This document shows positions 1 through 7,202 of a stretch of DNA of 39,048 nucleotides, in pieces. The notes under the pieces were generated by a model that saw only the letters and a list, made by a program, of their open reading frames with translations, ran no database searches and was not told the origin of the DNA. How positions within the stretch are numbered: position 1 is the stretch's first letter; every line of letters begins with the position of its first letter. The stretch is from positions 1 to 39,048 of the forward strand of contig JAJTEK010000058.1 of assembly GCA_021299695.1 (NCBI GenBank). Direction: 5' to 3'. This DNA comes from Pirellula sp. GTDB lineage: Bacteria > Planctomycetota > Planctomycetia > Pirellulales > Pirellulaceae. The translations under genes and the position numbers were made by a program.

Positions 1-196
1 AAACGACTCGATTTTCGGTGCGCGACGCGAAATACAACGCCGCAGGCGCTATGCACCGAGTTGCATGGGCGCTACAGGACTCCAAAGCAATTGGCCAGAT
101 ATGCGAAAAACCCTTGGAAAACCTTTGGTTTTGCAGCGGAGAGGACAGGAACCGAACTTTTGGGTGTTTTCCCTACGTTTTTGAGGAGTTCGAGAG
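1..196. repeat. Dispersed ~196-bp direct repeat, copy 1 (cut by window start)
   Basis: This stretch matches 6216-6410 in the same orientation at roughly 90% identity by eye, with one single-base gap. Both copies contain an A/T-flanked hairpin (around 113-144 here) whose loop is AAAA; its central base pairs are mismatched in this copy and perfect in the other. A short open frame runs through both copies, but all frames are similarly open and no protein family is recognised, so I regard it as non-coding. Similarity stops sharply after TTCGAGAG at 196; the left limit lies outside the window. Confidence 0.85.
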
Positions 197-254
197 GTAC
201 TCAGACAAGATTCCGCGAGACCGAAATTCGGTTCAGTTGACGATCAAGCAACGA

Positions 255-482
255 TTATCGGAGCGATGGCGATGAACCAATTTCGGGATTCGTTTGCGGG
301 CTACTGTCAGGACTGGGTTTTGTACGCCCCAGTGGTCCCTGGTCGGCTAAATTGATAACCCGGTCGGCCAACTTCCTCTGTATCGCAGAAAAATATTCCA
401 CAATTCGTTGTGGATCGTGCTGGATCTCATCCGACATCGCGTGCCGAACACGACGGATTTCATCCAAAATGGGTGGTGTCAT
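255..482 (-). CDS. Small antitoxin-like protein, partner of the PIN toxin
   Basis: A 75-residue protein starting at ATG 482, which overlaps the stop of the PIN gene as ATGA, so the two are translationally coupled. A slightly longer reading from TTG 491 is less likely. The N-terminal half is charged and helical, with the pattern ILDEIRRVRHAMSDE followed by a D-x-x-R-I-V block. A protein at 6471-6689 shares this pattern (INDEILRIKRELAAQ, then D-x-x-K-I-V). Small proteins of this type are commonly found directly after PIN-domain genes and probably neutralise them. The gene order is toxin first, antitoxin second, the reverse of the usual vapBC order. The C-terminal 25 residues are rich in Ser and Pro and look disordered. 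The antitoxin role is inferred from position and size. Confidence 0.6.
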   Translation of the reverse strand: MTPPILDEIRRVRHAMSDEIQHDPQRIVEYFSAIQRKLADRVINLADQGPLGRTKPSPDSSPQTNPEIGSSPSLR

Positions 483-958
483 AAATCCCAATCCTCTCCC
501 AGTAATTCCATCGGGGTAACCAGTTCCGGAACAAACAATCCAAGCATACCATTGACTCGTCGTATGTGCCCGAATTTTCTCGCATTAGCAAGATGTTGAC
601 AATTCCAGGTCACCAAAAAGTCACACCGATGATACGAAGCTAGTGCCAAATGGAGGGCATCTCCGAAAGGATCTTTTGGCATTATTTTGTGCTTGTCATA
701 GGCGGCAACGATCTCAGCGACAGCGGTGTCGATTCTCAACAACTCAAGGTTTGCAAGCAACATTAGCGCCGAATCGCGTCCGGGAAAGTCTCCACCTTCT
801 AATTCGGCGATTACCGCGGCGCTCGTTACCACTCGGTCTGTATGGATCACCGCATCAAACCACCTTCGCGTCCAATCCTTTCTGGCAACCATCTCAGGTT
901 CAGTTCGTACCTCATGGTAGAAACTAGGAATTGTCGTCTCCACGTAATAGATTGCCAT
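479..958 (-). CDS. PIN-domain ribonuclease toxin (VapC-like)
   Basis: A 159-residue PIN-domain protein. Candidate metal-binding acidic residues are E7 in YYVETTIPSFY, E52 in AELEGGD, D100 in FGDALHLALA and D113 ahead of the TWN motif. The first position is Glu in a V-E-T context rather than the commoner Asp, which I recall as typical of one VapC subfamily. VapC-type PIN toxins cleave tRNA or rRNA and arrest growth when their antitoxin is lost. A GAGG ribosome binding site lies about 10 bases before the ATG at 958. The small downstream gene overlaps its stop codon (ATGA). It sits between the 196-bp repeat and an integrase remnant, consistent with carriage on a mobile island. Family call is strong; the RNA target cannot be read from sequence. 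Confidence 0.85.
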   Translation of the reverse strand: MAIYYVETTIPSFYHEVRTEPEMVARKDWTRRWFDAVIHTDRVVTSAAVIAELEGGDFPGRDSALMLLANLELLRIDTAVAEIVAAYDKHKIMPKDPFGDALHLALASYHRCDFLVTWNCQHLANARKFGHIRRVNGMLGLFVPELVTPMELLGEDWDL

Positions 959-1113
959 GTTACCGTTCCCTCACTCAACCACATTCCAGCTTGTTCTAGC
1001 GTTTGCAAAAACCTCATCTCGTCGAGCCCCATATTATCCAAAAAACATGCTTCGATGTGTTGAAATAGGCTCATAACTAATTTGAAATAGCCACTGTGGC
1101 CGAGAAAGTCATG

Positions 1114-1578
1114 TTGAGAACAATCATCGATTGGGAGATGAACCGCATGAGCATCCCCGAGCCGAAGGTCGAGCATCACGAAGGTCGTGGCATTCGTAGC
1201 TGCCCAATCTTCCCGTAGCTGCGACCGATCCTCGACGAAGCGTTCGAGATCTTCGGTGATAAGAGCGAATATGTAGTTGCGGCTCCGCAGTATCGAGCGG
1301 CTGCCAACACGGCGATGGGCTGGAAGAACTCGAACCTACGGACCGAAATGACACGACTGTTGCGACGAGCCGGCGTTTCGGGTTGGCCACGATTGTTCCA
1401 TTCGATGCGGGCTAGCAGACAAACGGAACTACGACGCGAGTTCCCGTTGCACGTGGTCTGTTCCTGGCTTAGCAATTCACCACGGATCGCTCAGCAGAGT
1501 TACCTGCTGGTTACCGAGGACGATTTCGCCAAGGCGGCAGGAGTGGCGAAGGTGATGGTGGCGGTTAATCGTCGGTAG
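1114..1578 (+). pseudogene. Tyrosine recombinase/integrase remnant 1 (C-terminal half, nonsense-broken)
   Basis: Reading in frame from about 1123 gives IDWEMNRMSIPEPKVEHHEG and then a TAG at 1216-1218, where integrases of this type usually have Glu (FPELRPIL), suggesting a GAG-to-TAG change. The frame continues as LRPILDEAFEIFGDKSEYVV up to the stop at 1578. It retains the catalytic H-x-x-R box (HSMRASRQTEL) and the region with the nucleophilic Tyr (QQSYLLVTEDDF). The N-terminal arm-binding and core-binding domains and the first catalytic Arg are absent, so it is not functional. A longer open frame begins at ATG 1315, but it is only the tail of this gene. A second, more decayed copy lies at 4539-4769. 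Confidence 0.85.
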
Positions 1579-1774
1579 CGATCGCGGAGAGAAGCTCGTA
1601 AGCGATCTTTCGGAAAATCACGTGGCCTGTTCGGTTTCCATTGCTAGGATTCGGCAGCCACATTGGTCGCCGAAATAAACCACTGCGTTAGCCCAGTACT
1701 GGCGCACACCGCGATGGATTCGTCCTACCGTAGCTACCAATCGCCGGTGGTGGTCTCGAATTCACCTCCCGTTG

Positions 1775-1806
1775 CACGAGCTACCACTTGGTAGTGGTGG
1801 CTCGTG
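1775..1806 (-). terminator. Strong hairpin just after the FAS1/FGE-like gene
   Basis: A 14-bp stem (CACGAGC-T-ACCACT against AGTGGT-G-GCTCGTG, with one G/T-type pair) closes a 4-base loop. It begins about 14 bases past the stop of the minus-strand gene ending at 1820. There is no clear U-tract on the minus strand, so it may be a 3'-end stabilising structure or a factor-assisted terminator rather than a classical intrinsic one. Confidence 0.5.
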
Positions 1807-1819
1807 AAGGGTATCCTAG

Positions 1820-4279
1820 TCAAGGGTTTCTGGCTACGCGGAAACCCGCGGTTCCAAATTCGGACGACTGGATGCTGTACCGCAAGGTCGCGCGGCAGTA
1901 ACCAGGCTCGTTGAAGAAGCCCCCGCGAATGATTCGTTGGGTGCCTTCTGTCGGTCCCACAGGATCCGTCTTGGTAGTCCGCGTGTATTCCGAGTACCAA
2001 TCGTTTACCCACTCCCAAGCATTACCGATCATATCGTGAAATCCCAGTGCGTTCGCAGCCTTGCCGCCGATGAGGTGGTTTCTCCCTTCTGCGTTCCCTC
2101 GATGCCAGGAAATTTGATCGAGTTCCCCATAACGCGGCTTGTCAACACCCGCGCGGCAAGCGAATTCCCATTCGGCTTCCGTGGGGAGACGCAGTCCTGC
2201 TTTTTGGCAGAATGTGTTGCACGGAGTCCATCCTGTCAAAATCGGAAGTTTCGGATCATTCGCATTTGCGGTTGGTTGCCCTTCCTGCACTGGCGTCGCA
2301 GTAACCGTGATGGAACCATTCTCGTCACGCTTCGTTTGCGTCTCTACCTTCAAACGATTGCCTTGCTGATCCTTCAATTCAACAGACGGCTGAATTTGAA
2401 AGGTGATACCATTCGCCCCTTGGATGACGATTCCCGAAGAACCTTGGCGAGGTGCCAACTCTGGAGTCGATTTTATCACCTTCATCCACTGCTCTCGGGT
2501 CACCTCGTATCGGCCGAGATAGAACGGCTTCGTCAAGGTGACGGGATGCGCAGGGACTTCATTCGCTATCGCTTCGGTATCACCTGGGATCTTCCCCATC
2601 GTGAATTGTCCGGGTGGAACCAGCAGCATCTCGATGCCCGACCTTTTGTCGCGTACCCGCCACGGCAGCCCGGTAGCTGTGATTGCGCTTCGAAGTGAGG
2701 GGTTGGTTACAATTTTGCTGTCGACATCCTTCTCTATAACTTCGCACCAAGCCAAGTCAGGAGTAGTTCGGTTTGCCGTTACCGGTGGTTGACTCGCAGG
2801 AGCGTTCTTGGCAGGGACTGTAGGATTGGTGGAAGTTGTCTCCGTAACCACCTGCGCTATGATCGCAGGGGGCACCGTGACCGTGGTCGGTGCTGTCTTC
2901 GAGGAAACGGGTGCATGGATCGGAGCCGCGAGCGATGTTGTGGATGGAGTGTTCTTCAAAAACATTCCGTACCACACGCGATCCAGATCATCGATCCTGG
3001 CTCGAAGGCGAGCACGGAGGATTGTGGGATCCTTGGTTTCGCTCACCTCCATCATCATCACACCATTTCGCGAAACCGTTAAAACGTCTTCGAGAAGTCT
3101 CAAACTCAAACGGTACATGGGAACTGCTGCATCTTCATCGAGGGATTCCGTTTGTTCCAGCATTTCGGCCATCACCCTGCAGGCCATGAATTTGGATTCA
3201 GCCAAAGCCCCGAGTTCCTCGACATCCGTCTTGCGATGTGCCTGAGAAGCTAAAAGTTTCCGCTCCAACTCCCTCGGTACAATGACGCGATCCACGATGT
3301 TCACCAAATTCCCCCCAAGGCTTATGTCACCTGCCAGGATGCGTGCTTTGAATGGCTCGGCTCTATCGTTCGCTGTACGAGCAAGTTCATAAACGAAGAC
3401 CATACCGTTCGAGAGAACATCGAGCACGAATCGATCGTTCTGTCGGGAAACCATCACCGGACCTCGGTCGCCGTCCTGGAACTCGAAGCTCCAGGGCTGA
3501 ATCTTCGGAAGAGCATGCCAGTCGAGCAATGCGAGGAGCATTTCGCGATTCTTGGGATCGAACAGCGCGGCTCGCTCCGCCTCGCTGAGACGATCGAACG
3601 CTTCGTTGGTCGGAATAAATAGCGTCCAATTCCCGGTGGGCTCTGCCTGAGCCCAGTCCTGTTTGCCGCCGCTCGCTTGGACCGCTGCGACGAACGTGGA
3701 AAATCTCCCGTCAGGTACGGATCGGAGCGCTTCGATCAGATTCGCTGGTGCCGACTCCTTAACGGCCATCTTGATCGACTCCTCCGTTCGTAGTTCTGGA
3801 GGCAAAAGAACTTTGTCGATCACGTGAATCATCCCGTTGCTGCACTTGATATCCGGCCGAACGACCTCTGCAGCCCCGACTTGGAATACTCTATCTCGGA
3901 TCCCGATTGGTAAACGTTGACCATTTGCAGTGCGTGCCCACTGCGGTTCGTCGATGTTAGCGATCTCCATACTCGAAATTCGACCCGGCACGATATGATA
4001 TGTCAAAATCCGGACCAATTGCTGTTTGTTTTCGGGCCTGAGCAGTGATGCTACCGTACCTTCGGGCAATGCCGCAAATGCCTCATCCGTGGGTGCAAAA
4101 ACCGTGTAGGGGCCCGAACCCTTCAAGGTGTTTTTCAAGTCGGCGGCTTCGATGGCTGCGACCAACGTTTTGAAACGACCAGCACTGGCCGCTGTTTCCA
4201 CGATATCCTCGGCGTGACAGTCGACCGACCATCCCACAAGGAAAATCAGTGCTAACGCACGCATCCCTTTGAATCTCAT
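1820..4279 (-). CDS. Secreted FAS1-FAS1-FGE/sulfatase-modifying-like fusion protein
   Basis: An 819-residue protein with a signal peptide (hydrophobic [10 protein letters not shown] segment, likely cleaved near CHAED). The first fasciclin (FAS1) domain spans about 25-160, with [15 protein letters not shown] and [11 protein letters not shown]. The second spans about 182-340, with [16 protein letters not shown] helical and Ser/Thr/Pro/Ala-rich linker follows, to about 540. The C-terminal 270 residues are a formylglycine-generating-enzyme/SUMF1-like domain: [49 protein letters not shown] and GFRVARNP. The paired catalytic cysteines of true FGE are not both present (one Cys in GYCRATLRY), so it is probably a binding or structural member. 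FAS1 domains mediate adhesion, so a cell-surface or extracellular role is likely. It lies between two integrase remnants but has its own promoter-like sequence and 3' hairpin. Confidence 0.85.
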   Translation of the reverse strand: MRFKGMRALALIFLVGWSVDCHAEDIVETAASAGRFKTLVAAIEAADLKNTLKGSGPYTVFAPTDEAFAALPEGTVASLLRPENKQQLVRILTYHIVPGRISSMEIANIDEPQWARTANGQRLPIGIRDRVFQVGAAEVVRPDIKCSNGMIHVIDKVLLPPELRTEESIKMAVKESAPANLIEALRSVPDGRFSTFVAAVQASGGKQDWAQAEPTGNWTLFIPTNEAFDRLSEAERAALFDPKNREMLLALLDWHALPKIQPWSFEFQDGDRGPVMVSRQNDRFVLDVLSNGMVFVYELARTANDRAEPFKARILAGDISLGGNLVNIVDRVIVPRELERKLLASQAHRKTDVEELGALAESKFMACRVMAEMLEQTESLDEDAAVPMYRLSLRLLEDVLTVSRNGVMMMEVSETKDPTILRARLRARIDDLDRVWYGMFLKNTPSTTSLAAPIHAPVSSKTAPTTVTVPPAIIAQVVTETTSTNPTVPAKNAPASQPPVTANRTTPDLAWCEVIEKDVDSKIVTNPSLRSAITATGLPWRVRDKRSGIEMLLVPPGQFTMGKIPGDTEAIANEVPAHPVTLTKPFYLGRYEVTREQWMKVIKSTPELAPRQGSSGIVIQGANGITFQIQPSVELKDQQGNRLKVETQTKRDENGSITVTATPVQEGQPTANANDPKLPILTGWTPCNTFCQKAGLRLPTEAEWEFACRAGVDKPRYGELDQISWHRGNAEGRNHLIGGKAANALGFHDMIGNAWEWVNDWYSEYTRTTKTDPVGPTEGTQRIIRGGFFNEPGYCRATLRYSIQSSEFGTAGFRVARNP

Positions 4280-4331
4280 TATTTCACTTTCACTCTTTTG
4301 TTGACTTCTTTATTGCTCAAAGCTTTTACTA

Positions 4332-4360
4332 ATAATAGAAGTATCTTGCAGTTCTTGCAA
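4332..4360 (-). promoter_or_regulatory. Sigma-70-like promoter for the FAS1/FGE-like gene
   Basis: On the minus strand TTGCAA (4355-4360) is followed by 17 bases and TATTAT (4332-4337), close to the housekeeping consensus at ideal spacing. Transcription would start near 4325, leaving a leader of about 45 bases before the ATG at 4279. Assignment is by motif only. Confidence 0.4.
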
Positions 4361-4538
4361 CTGCGATGGGCTGCACCGTCATTCCATGTCGTCAACATCG
4401 CGGGTCGAGAGGTCGCGACACACGTCGTCAGATCCCTTTCCACAACTGGCGCGATTTCGGTTCGATTGTAAGTGTCGACTGAGACATCGTTTCTGTTCCC
4501 TGGACTGGAAGATGTCAACCGAATGTACCGGGTTGCTT

Positions 4539-4769
4539 CGACTCTTGCGCCGCGCCGGCGTCTCAGGCCGGCCACGATTGTTCCATACAGTGTAGCTTCA
4601 AGAGGGGCGGGCCAGCAGACAAACAGAACTGCAGCGTGAGTTCCCACTTCATGTGGTTTGCTCTTGGCTTGGCAACTCGCCACGCATCGCCCAACAGAGT
4701 TATCTCCTGGTCACCGAGGATGATTTTGCCAAGGCGGCTGGTGTGGCGAAGGTGATGGTGGATGGGTGA
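4539..4769 (+). pseudogene. Tyrosine recombinase/integrase remnant 2 (C-terminal fragment)
   Basis: This stretch closely parallels 1346-1578. RRAGVSGRPRLFH is readable first. An insertion of about 15 bases then introduces a stop (TAG near 4593), after which the other copy's sequence resumes as ASRQTELQREFPLHV, SPRIAQQSYLLVTEDDF and AKAAGVAKVMV, ending at TGA 4767-4769. Only the last third of the integrase is left and it cannot be active. Upstream bases 4361-4538 hold nothing I recognise. The two remnants are in the same orientation about 3.2 kb apart, with the FAS1/FGE-like gene between them. Confidence 0.8.
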
Positions 4770-4842
4770 TGTGAATGGTGGTGTGGGGAGGGTGCCGGGA
4801 AATGGGCATCCTTACCCGATTTATACGTTTTCTTAATTGGAG

Positions 4843-5406
4843 TCAGAAGTCTAACCCCACCATCTTTCGATAGATCAGTTCACGTCTGCGAATCTCATGA
4901 CCGCAATTAACAAATTGAAGAGTAGCAGACTGTGGAGCCTCACCACAGAATTCAGCGTAGGGCGTCTTTGCAATAGCCCGGAGAATTTGGTCGCATGTGA
5001 TACCTTTTTCAAGCTCCTCTCCCAACTCTTGCGCGACCGCATGTTGCAACTTTGCTAGATCGGATTTGCGTTTCAACGCAAATCCGATATTAAGAATTGA
5101 ATCGAGAGGATGATCATAGGCCTCGAATTCGGCTACAACATCAGCGTCCTGCGATAAAAAAGTCTCAAGCTTCTTGGTGTCGGCTTTGTTCAGAGGCTTT
5201 ACAAAGGCAGCGTGAGCCGTTTCCATCGCAAAGGCTTTCTTCCATTTATTGTTTACGATTCGCTTGAGAATGAACAAAGGGCCGTCGTAGAGCTCCTTCG
5301 GTTCCTGAAGTGAAGATCTAGGCTCGAAGTGCGCAGGAACCTCCGCGGAGACACGCCATACGCCAGCAGAATATGATCTAACCCAGTCGTTCTTTTTGAC
5401 GCTCAT
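4843..5406 (-). CDS. Hypothetical protein in a cassette-like setting
   Basis: A 187-residue soluble-looking protein with no signal peptide or membrane segment. Its composition and frame look coding (charged helices in the middle, for example NKADTKKLETFL and VAQELGEELEKG). I do not recognise the family. Its ATG lies only 15 bases past the right-hand core of the attC-like element, which is how integron gene cassettes are packed, and its ribosome binding site is weak. No second attC-like element follows the stop, so if it is a cassette its 3' end has been lost, perhaps at the junction with the integrase remnant that ends at 4769. Confidence 0.65.
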   Translation of the reverse strand: MSVKKNDWVRSYSAGVWRVSAEVPAHFEPRSSLQEPKELYDGPLFILKRIVNNKWKKAFAMETAHAAFVKPLNKADTKKLETFLSQDADVVAEFEAYDHPLDSILNIGFALKRKSDLAKLQHAVAQELGEELEKGITCDQILRAIAKTPYAEFCGEAPQSATLQFVNCGHEIRRRELIYRKMVGLDF

Positions 5407-5420
5407 GTAAAGTCTCTATT

Positions 5421-5513
5421 GGATAACGGCGGCGATCACCCATGTCGCCGCCAAAAAACAATGATTACAAAACCCGCGTGATCGGCGGCTCCCGTTCACC
5501 GCTTGGTTATCGG
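5421..5513 (-). other. attC-like imperfect palindrome (possible integron recombination site)
   Basis: The ends are inverted complements: GGATAAC at 5421-5427 and GTTATCG at 5506-5512. Inside them a second imperfect pair (GGCGGCGATCAC near 5428 and the complement of AGCGGTGAACGG near 5490-5503) gives the two-box layout of an attC site, with a variable middle containing further GC-rich arms. The upstream gene's TAA stop lies inside the left core as read on the minus strand (CGATAAC), and the next gene starts 15 bases after the right core. Both are classic cassette features. The cores deviate from the RYYYAAC/GTTRRRY consensus (GATAAC type). I recall similar GATAAC...GTTATC elements from other planctomycetes, but cannot check that here. 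Confidence 0.5.
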
Positions 5514-5947
5514 GCGTATTCAAGACGCTGGACGATCGTCATAACACTATCGGATTCGGCATACTTGGATTTAATGATGTACCTGCCGGATGGGAGGGTG
5601 ATCGCGACTCTCGGCGCAGTATCACCAACAAACGTGCATGTGTCCATCAGTGTGTAGTCCGTCGATTGTGCGTCCCACTCAATCCGTTCGGCCCAATCGT
5701 CCATTTCGGATATAGCCCTGGCAAACGCAATCAATTGTTCGAGCGAACCCGCGCCAACCCAGCGAACAAACAATCCACCGTCTTTATCGGGCGACCAGTA
5801 CATGTCGGACGGGTCATCGCCGAACACTATGATCGGTGTACCCCAAGGCTGGATGATCCCACAGTAGTCGTCAACAGAGCATGCAAGTGCGTACAACCCC
5901 GCGTCGGGTGTTGGTTCGTTGCCAAGCTCGCCGATCCAGCGGGGCAC
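5507..5947 (-). CDS. Imm21-like immunity protein
   Basis: A 146-residue protein resembling the Imm21 family of polymorphic-toxin immunity proteins. It starts with a Trp-containing segment (MPRWIGELG), followed by ALACSVDDYCGIIQPWGTP, IIVFGDDPSDMYWSP, and GGLFVRWVGAGS. These correspond to the family's VD-Y-GVI, LGDEP-T-W-P and VRW features as I remember them. Such proteins normally sit beside the toxin they neutralise; no toxin gene is present here, so it would be an orphan that could protect against effectors from neighbouring cells. Its stop codon lies within the core of the attC-like element, suggesting it arrived as an integron cassette. Family assignment is from memory of motifs and is moderately certain. 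Confidence 0.6.
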   Translation of the reverse strand: MPRWIGELGNEPTPDAGLYALACSVDDYCGIIQPWGTPIIVFGDDPSDMYWSPDKDGGLFVRWVGAGSLEQLIAFARAISEMDDWAERIEWDAQSTDYTLMDTCTFVGDTAPRVAITLPSGRYIIKSKYAESDSVMTIVQRLEYAR

Positions 5948-6126
5948 ATCTTGTGTTGGTAGCAGCCTGACCCGAGGTACAATGATATCAGGTACCTGAG
6001 AGCCGATCCATCATTGGATGGAGTGATAGACTGTTTCGGTCCAAGCATCTTATATCGAGGGACGATGCGAGCATTCCCGATATCTTTGTTCCGGCAAGGA
6101 ATTCTACTACGATTCGAACTTACCTA
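5948..6126. other. Gene-free interval before the right-hand repeat
   Basis: No convincing open frame, terminator or promoter was found. A small inverted pair around 6009-6023 (CATCATTGGATGGAG) is too weak to name. With the tRNA-like scar and repeat that follow, this forms a gene-free stretch of about 520 bases between the Imm21-like gene and the orphan antitoxin gene. Confidence 0.5.
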
Positions 6127-6147
6127 GTTCGAATCCTACCACCTCCA
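6127..6147 (+). other. tRNA 3'-end-like sequence (possible attachment-site scar)
   Basis: The bases fit a tRNA T-loop (TTCGAAT, 6128-6134), the 3' half of a T-stem (CCTAC), a 7-base acceptor strand (CACCTCC) and a discriminator A. The 5' half of the T-stem and the rest of a tRNA are missing (CCTAG is found where GTAGG would be expected), so this is not a tRNA gene. Tyrosine integrases often recombine into tRNA 3' ends and leave such a fragment at one border, and two integrase remnants lie nearby. A chance match is possible. Confidence 0.3.
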
Positions 6148-6215
6148 CGTGTGTGGATCGGTGCCAGACCGAGCCATGCAAAACCCCAGCGTTTTGGCGA
6201 CTCGCGCGACTCGAA

Positions 6216-6410
6216 AAACGACTCGATTTGGGGTGCGCGACGCGAAATACAACGCCGCAGGCGCCATGCACCGAGTTGCATGGGCGCTACAGAACTCCCA
6301 AGGAACTGGCCAGAAATGCGAAAAACCCTGGGAAAACCAGGGTTTTGCAGCGGAGAGGACAGGAACCGAACTTTTCGATGTTTTCCCAATGTTTTTGAAG
6401 AGTTCGAGAG
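6216..6410. repeat. Dispersed ~196-bp direct repeat, copy 2
   Basis: Second copy of the element at 1-196. Here the internal hairpin is nearly perfect: AAAACCCTGG and CCAGGGTTTT around a GAAAA loop (about 6319-6349). Similarity ends at TTCGAGAG (6403-6410), exactly as in copy 1. About 60 bases beyond, an antitoxin-like gene ends on the minus strand, mirroring the arrangement next to copy 1. Confidence 0.85.
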
Positions 6411-6470
6411 ATGGGGATAAATCGCTACGATCCCAAAAAACAATGCACCGAACGGGCAATCTTTTCTCTA

Positions 6471-6689
6471 TTACGGAACAGTCGGAGCAGAGACATCACT
6501 AGACACTGGCTTGGGCTGCCGGGTTGTGGATGCCACGGACTGGGGATCGTATATTCGAGCTGGAAGTGTAATCGTGTCTCGTTCCCTCGACTTGATGTCG
6601 GCGACGATCTTCTCAAGATCATTGCCGAACTGTGCAGCCAATTCGCGTTTGATTCTTAGGATTTCATCATTGATAGGATCGGTCGTCAT
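6471..6689 (-). CDS. Orphan antitoxin-like small protein
   Basis: A 72-residue protein starting at ATG 6689. The N-terminal half (INDEILRIKRELAAQ, then FGNDLEKIVADIKSRE) has the same pattern as the PIN partner at 255-482. Proteins of this type are usually encoded directly after a PIN-domain toxin gene. Upstream here (6690-6860) I find no PIN motif, so the toxin has been lost or never existed. The C-terminal 25 residues are Pro/Ser/Thr rich. It may be a solitary antitoxin able to counter related toxins, or a decaying relic. Confidence 0.5.
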   Translation of the reverse strand: MTTDPINDEILRIKRELAAQFGNDLEKIVADIKSRERDTITLPARIYDPQSVASTTRQPKPVSSDVSAPTVP

Positions 6690-7202
6690 TTTTTAAGCTC
6701 CAAACAGTTCATCCGGCGAACAAATCGAAGGTGGGTTTTACTCGCGAAACGAGACTCCTCGGCGAGCTGAAGGTTTTTCGCATTCTACCAAAACACCGTC
6801 GACGAGTTCGTACCCCGCGACATAGTCGAAAAGCTGATGTAGAAGGCCAACCCTGTTTGGCAAGTGATCTTGGGACTGAGTCGCTACCCCGTTTTTCTTA
6901 ACCACAGAACACACAGAACACACGGAAACGAATCCTCCCACCGGTATGTCATCTTTCCGTGTGTTCGGTGTGTTCCGTGGTTCCTCGCTATTGGCTGCGG
7001 GTTCCCGCGAACCGCGTGGAGCTATTTAGCCGGGTCGTTGTTGGGCTTGCTAGCAATTCCGCCACAAAGACCCATCGCCGGTCGAATGCAAAAAACCGTA
7101 TGGCATCACCCAGGCACTATTTGCTAAAAACCACCCGGCGGGCAGTTCCTCTGGACGCGGACACCTACGGTTCGAAAACGGATTTTCGGGAGTGTATCAA
7201 CG
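6690..7202. other. Gene-free interval with a REP-like palindrome
   Basis: Only short, overlapping frames occur here and none shows a protein family. A minus-strand frame ending near 6738 (LVDGVLVECEKPSARRG) looks slightly protein-like but has no recognisable start or domain. The main structured object is the palindrome at 6900-6982. The last 60 bases lead into the lipoprotein gene and carry its GGGAG ribosome binding site. Confidence 0.5.
6900..6982. repeat. Long inverted repeat, REP/MITE-like
   Basis: Left arm 6900-6928 (starts AACCACAGAACACACAG) and right arm 6954-6982 (ends GTGTTCCGTGGTT) are 29 bases each and complementary at 27 positions, separated by 25 bases. Each arm contains internal ACACAGA/ACACGG sub-repeats. 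As RNA this would be a very stable hairpin on either strand. The ACCACAGAACACACAGAACACACGG theme is one I remember as scattered between genes in several environmental bacteria. No transposase is adjacent. Confidence 0.75.

Noticed and set aside
847-1179. Minus-strand frame of 110 codons upstream of the PIN gene
   Set aside because: It overlaps the PIN gene and the integrase remnant in other frames. Its middle (about 960-1120) looks somewhat protein-like, but no domain or ribosome binding site was found; it may be a fragment of a gene cut by the integrase insertion.
1937-2698. Plus-strand frame of 253 codons
   Set aside because: Antisense shadow of the FAS1/FGE-like gene; no family features and no independent ribosome binding site.
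4279-4683. Minus-strand frame of 134 codons before the FAS1/FGE-like gene
   Set aside because: It runs through the promoter-like sequence and antisense to the integrase remnant, with no recognisable domain.
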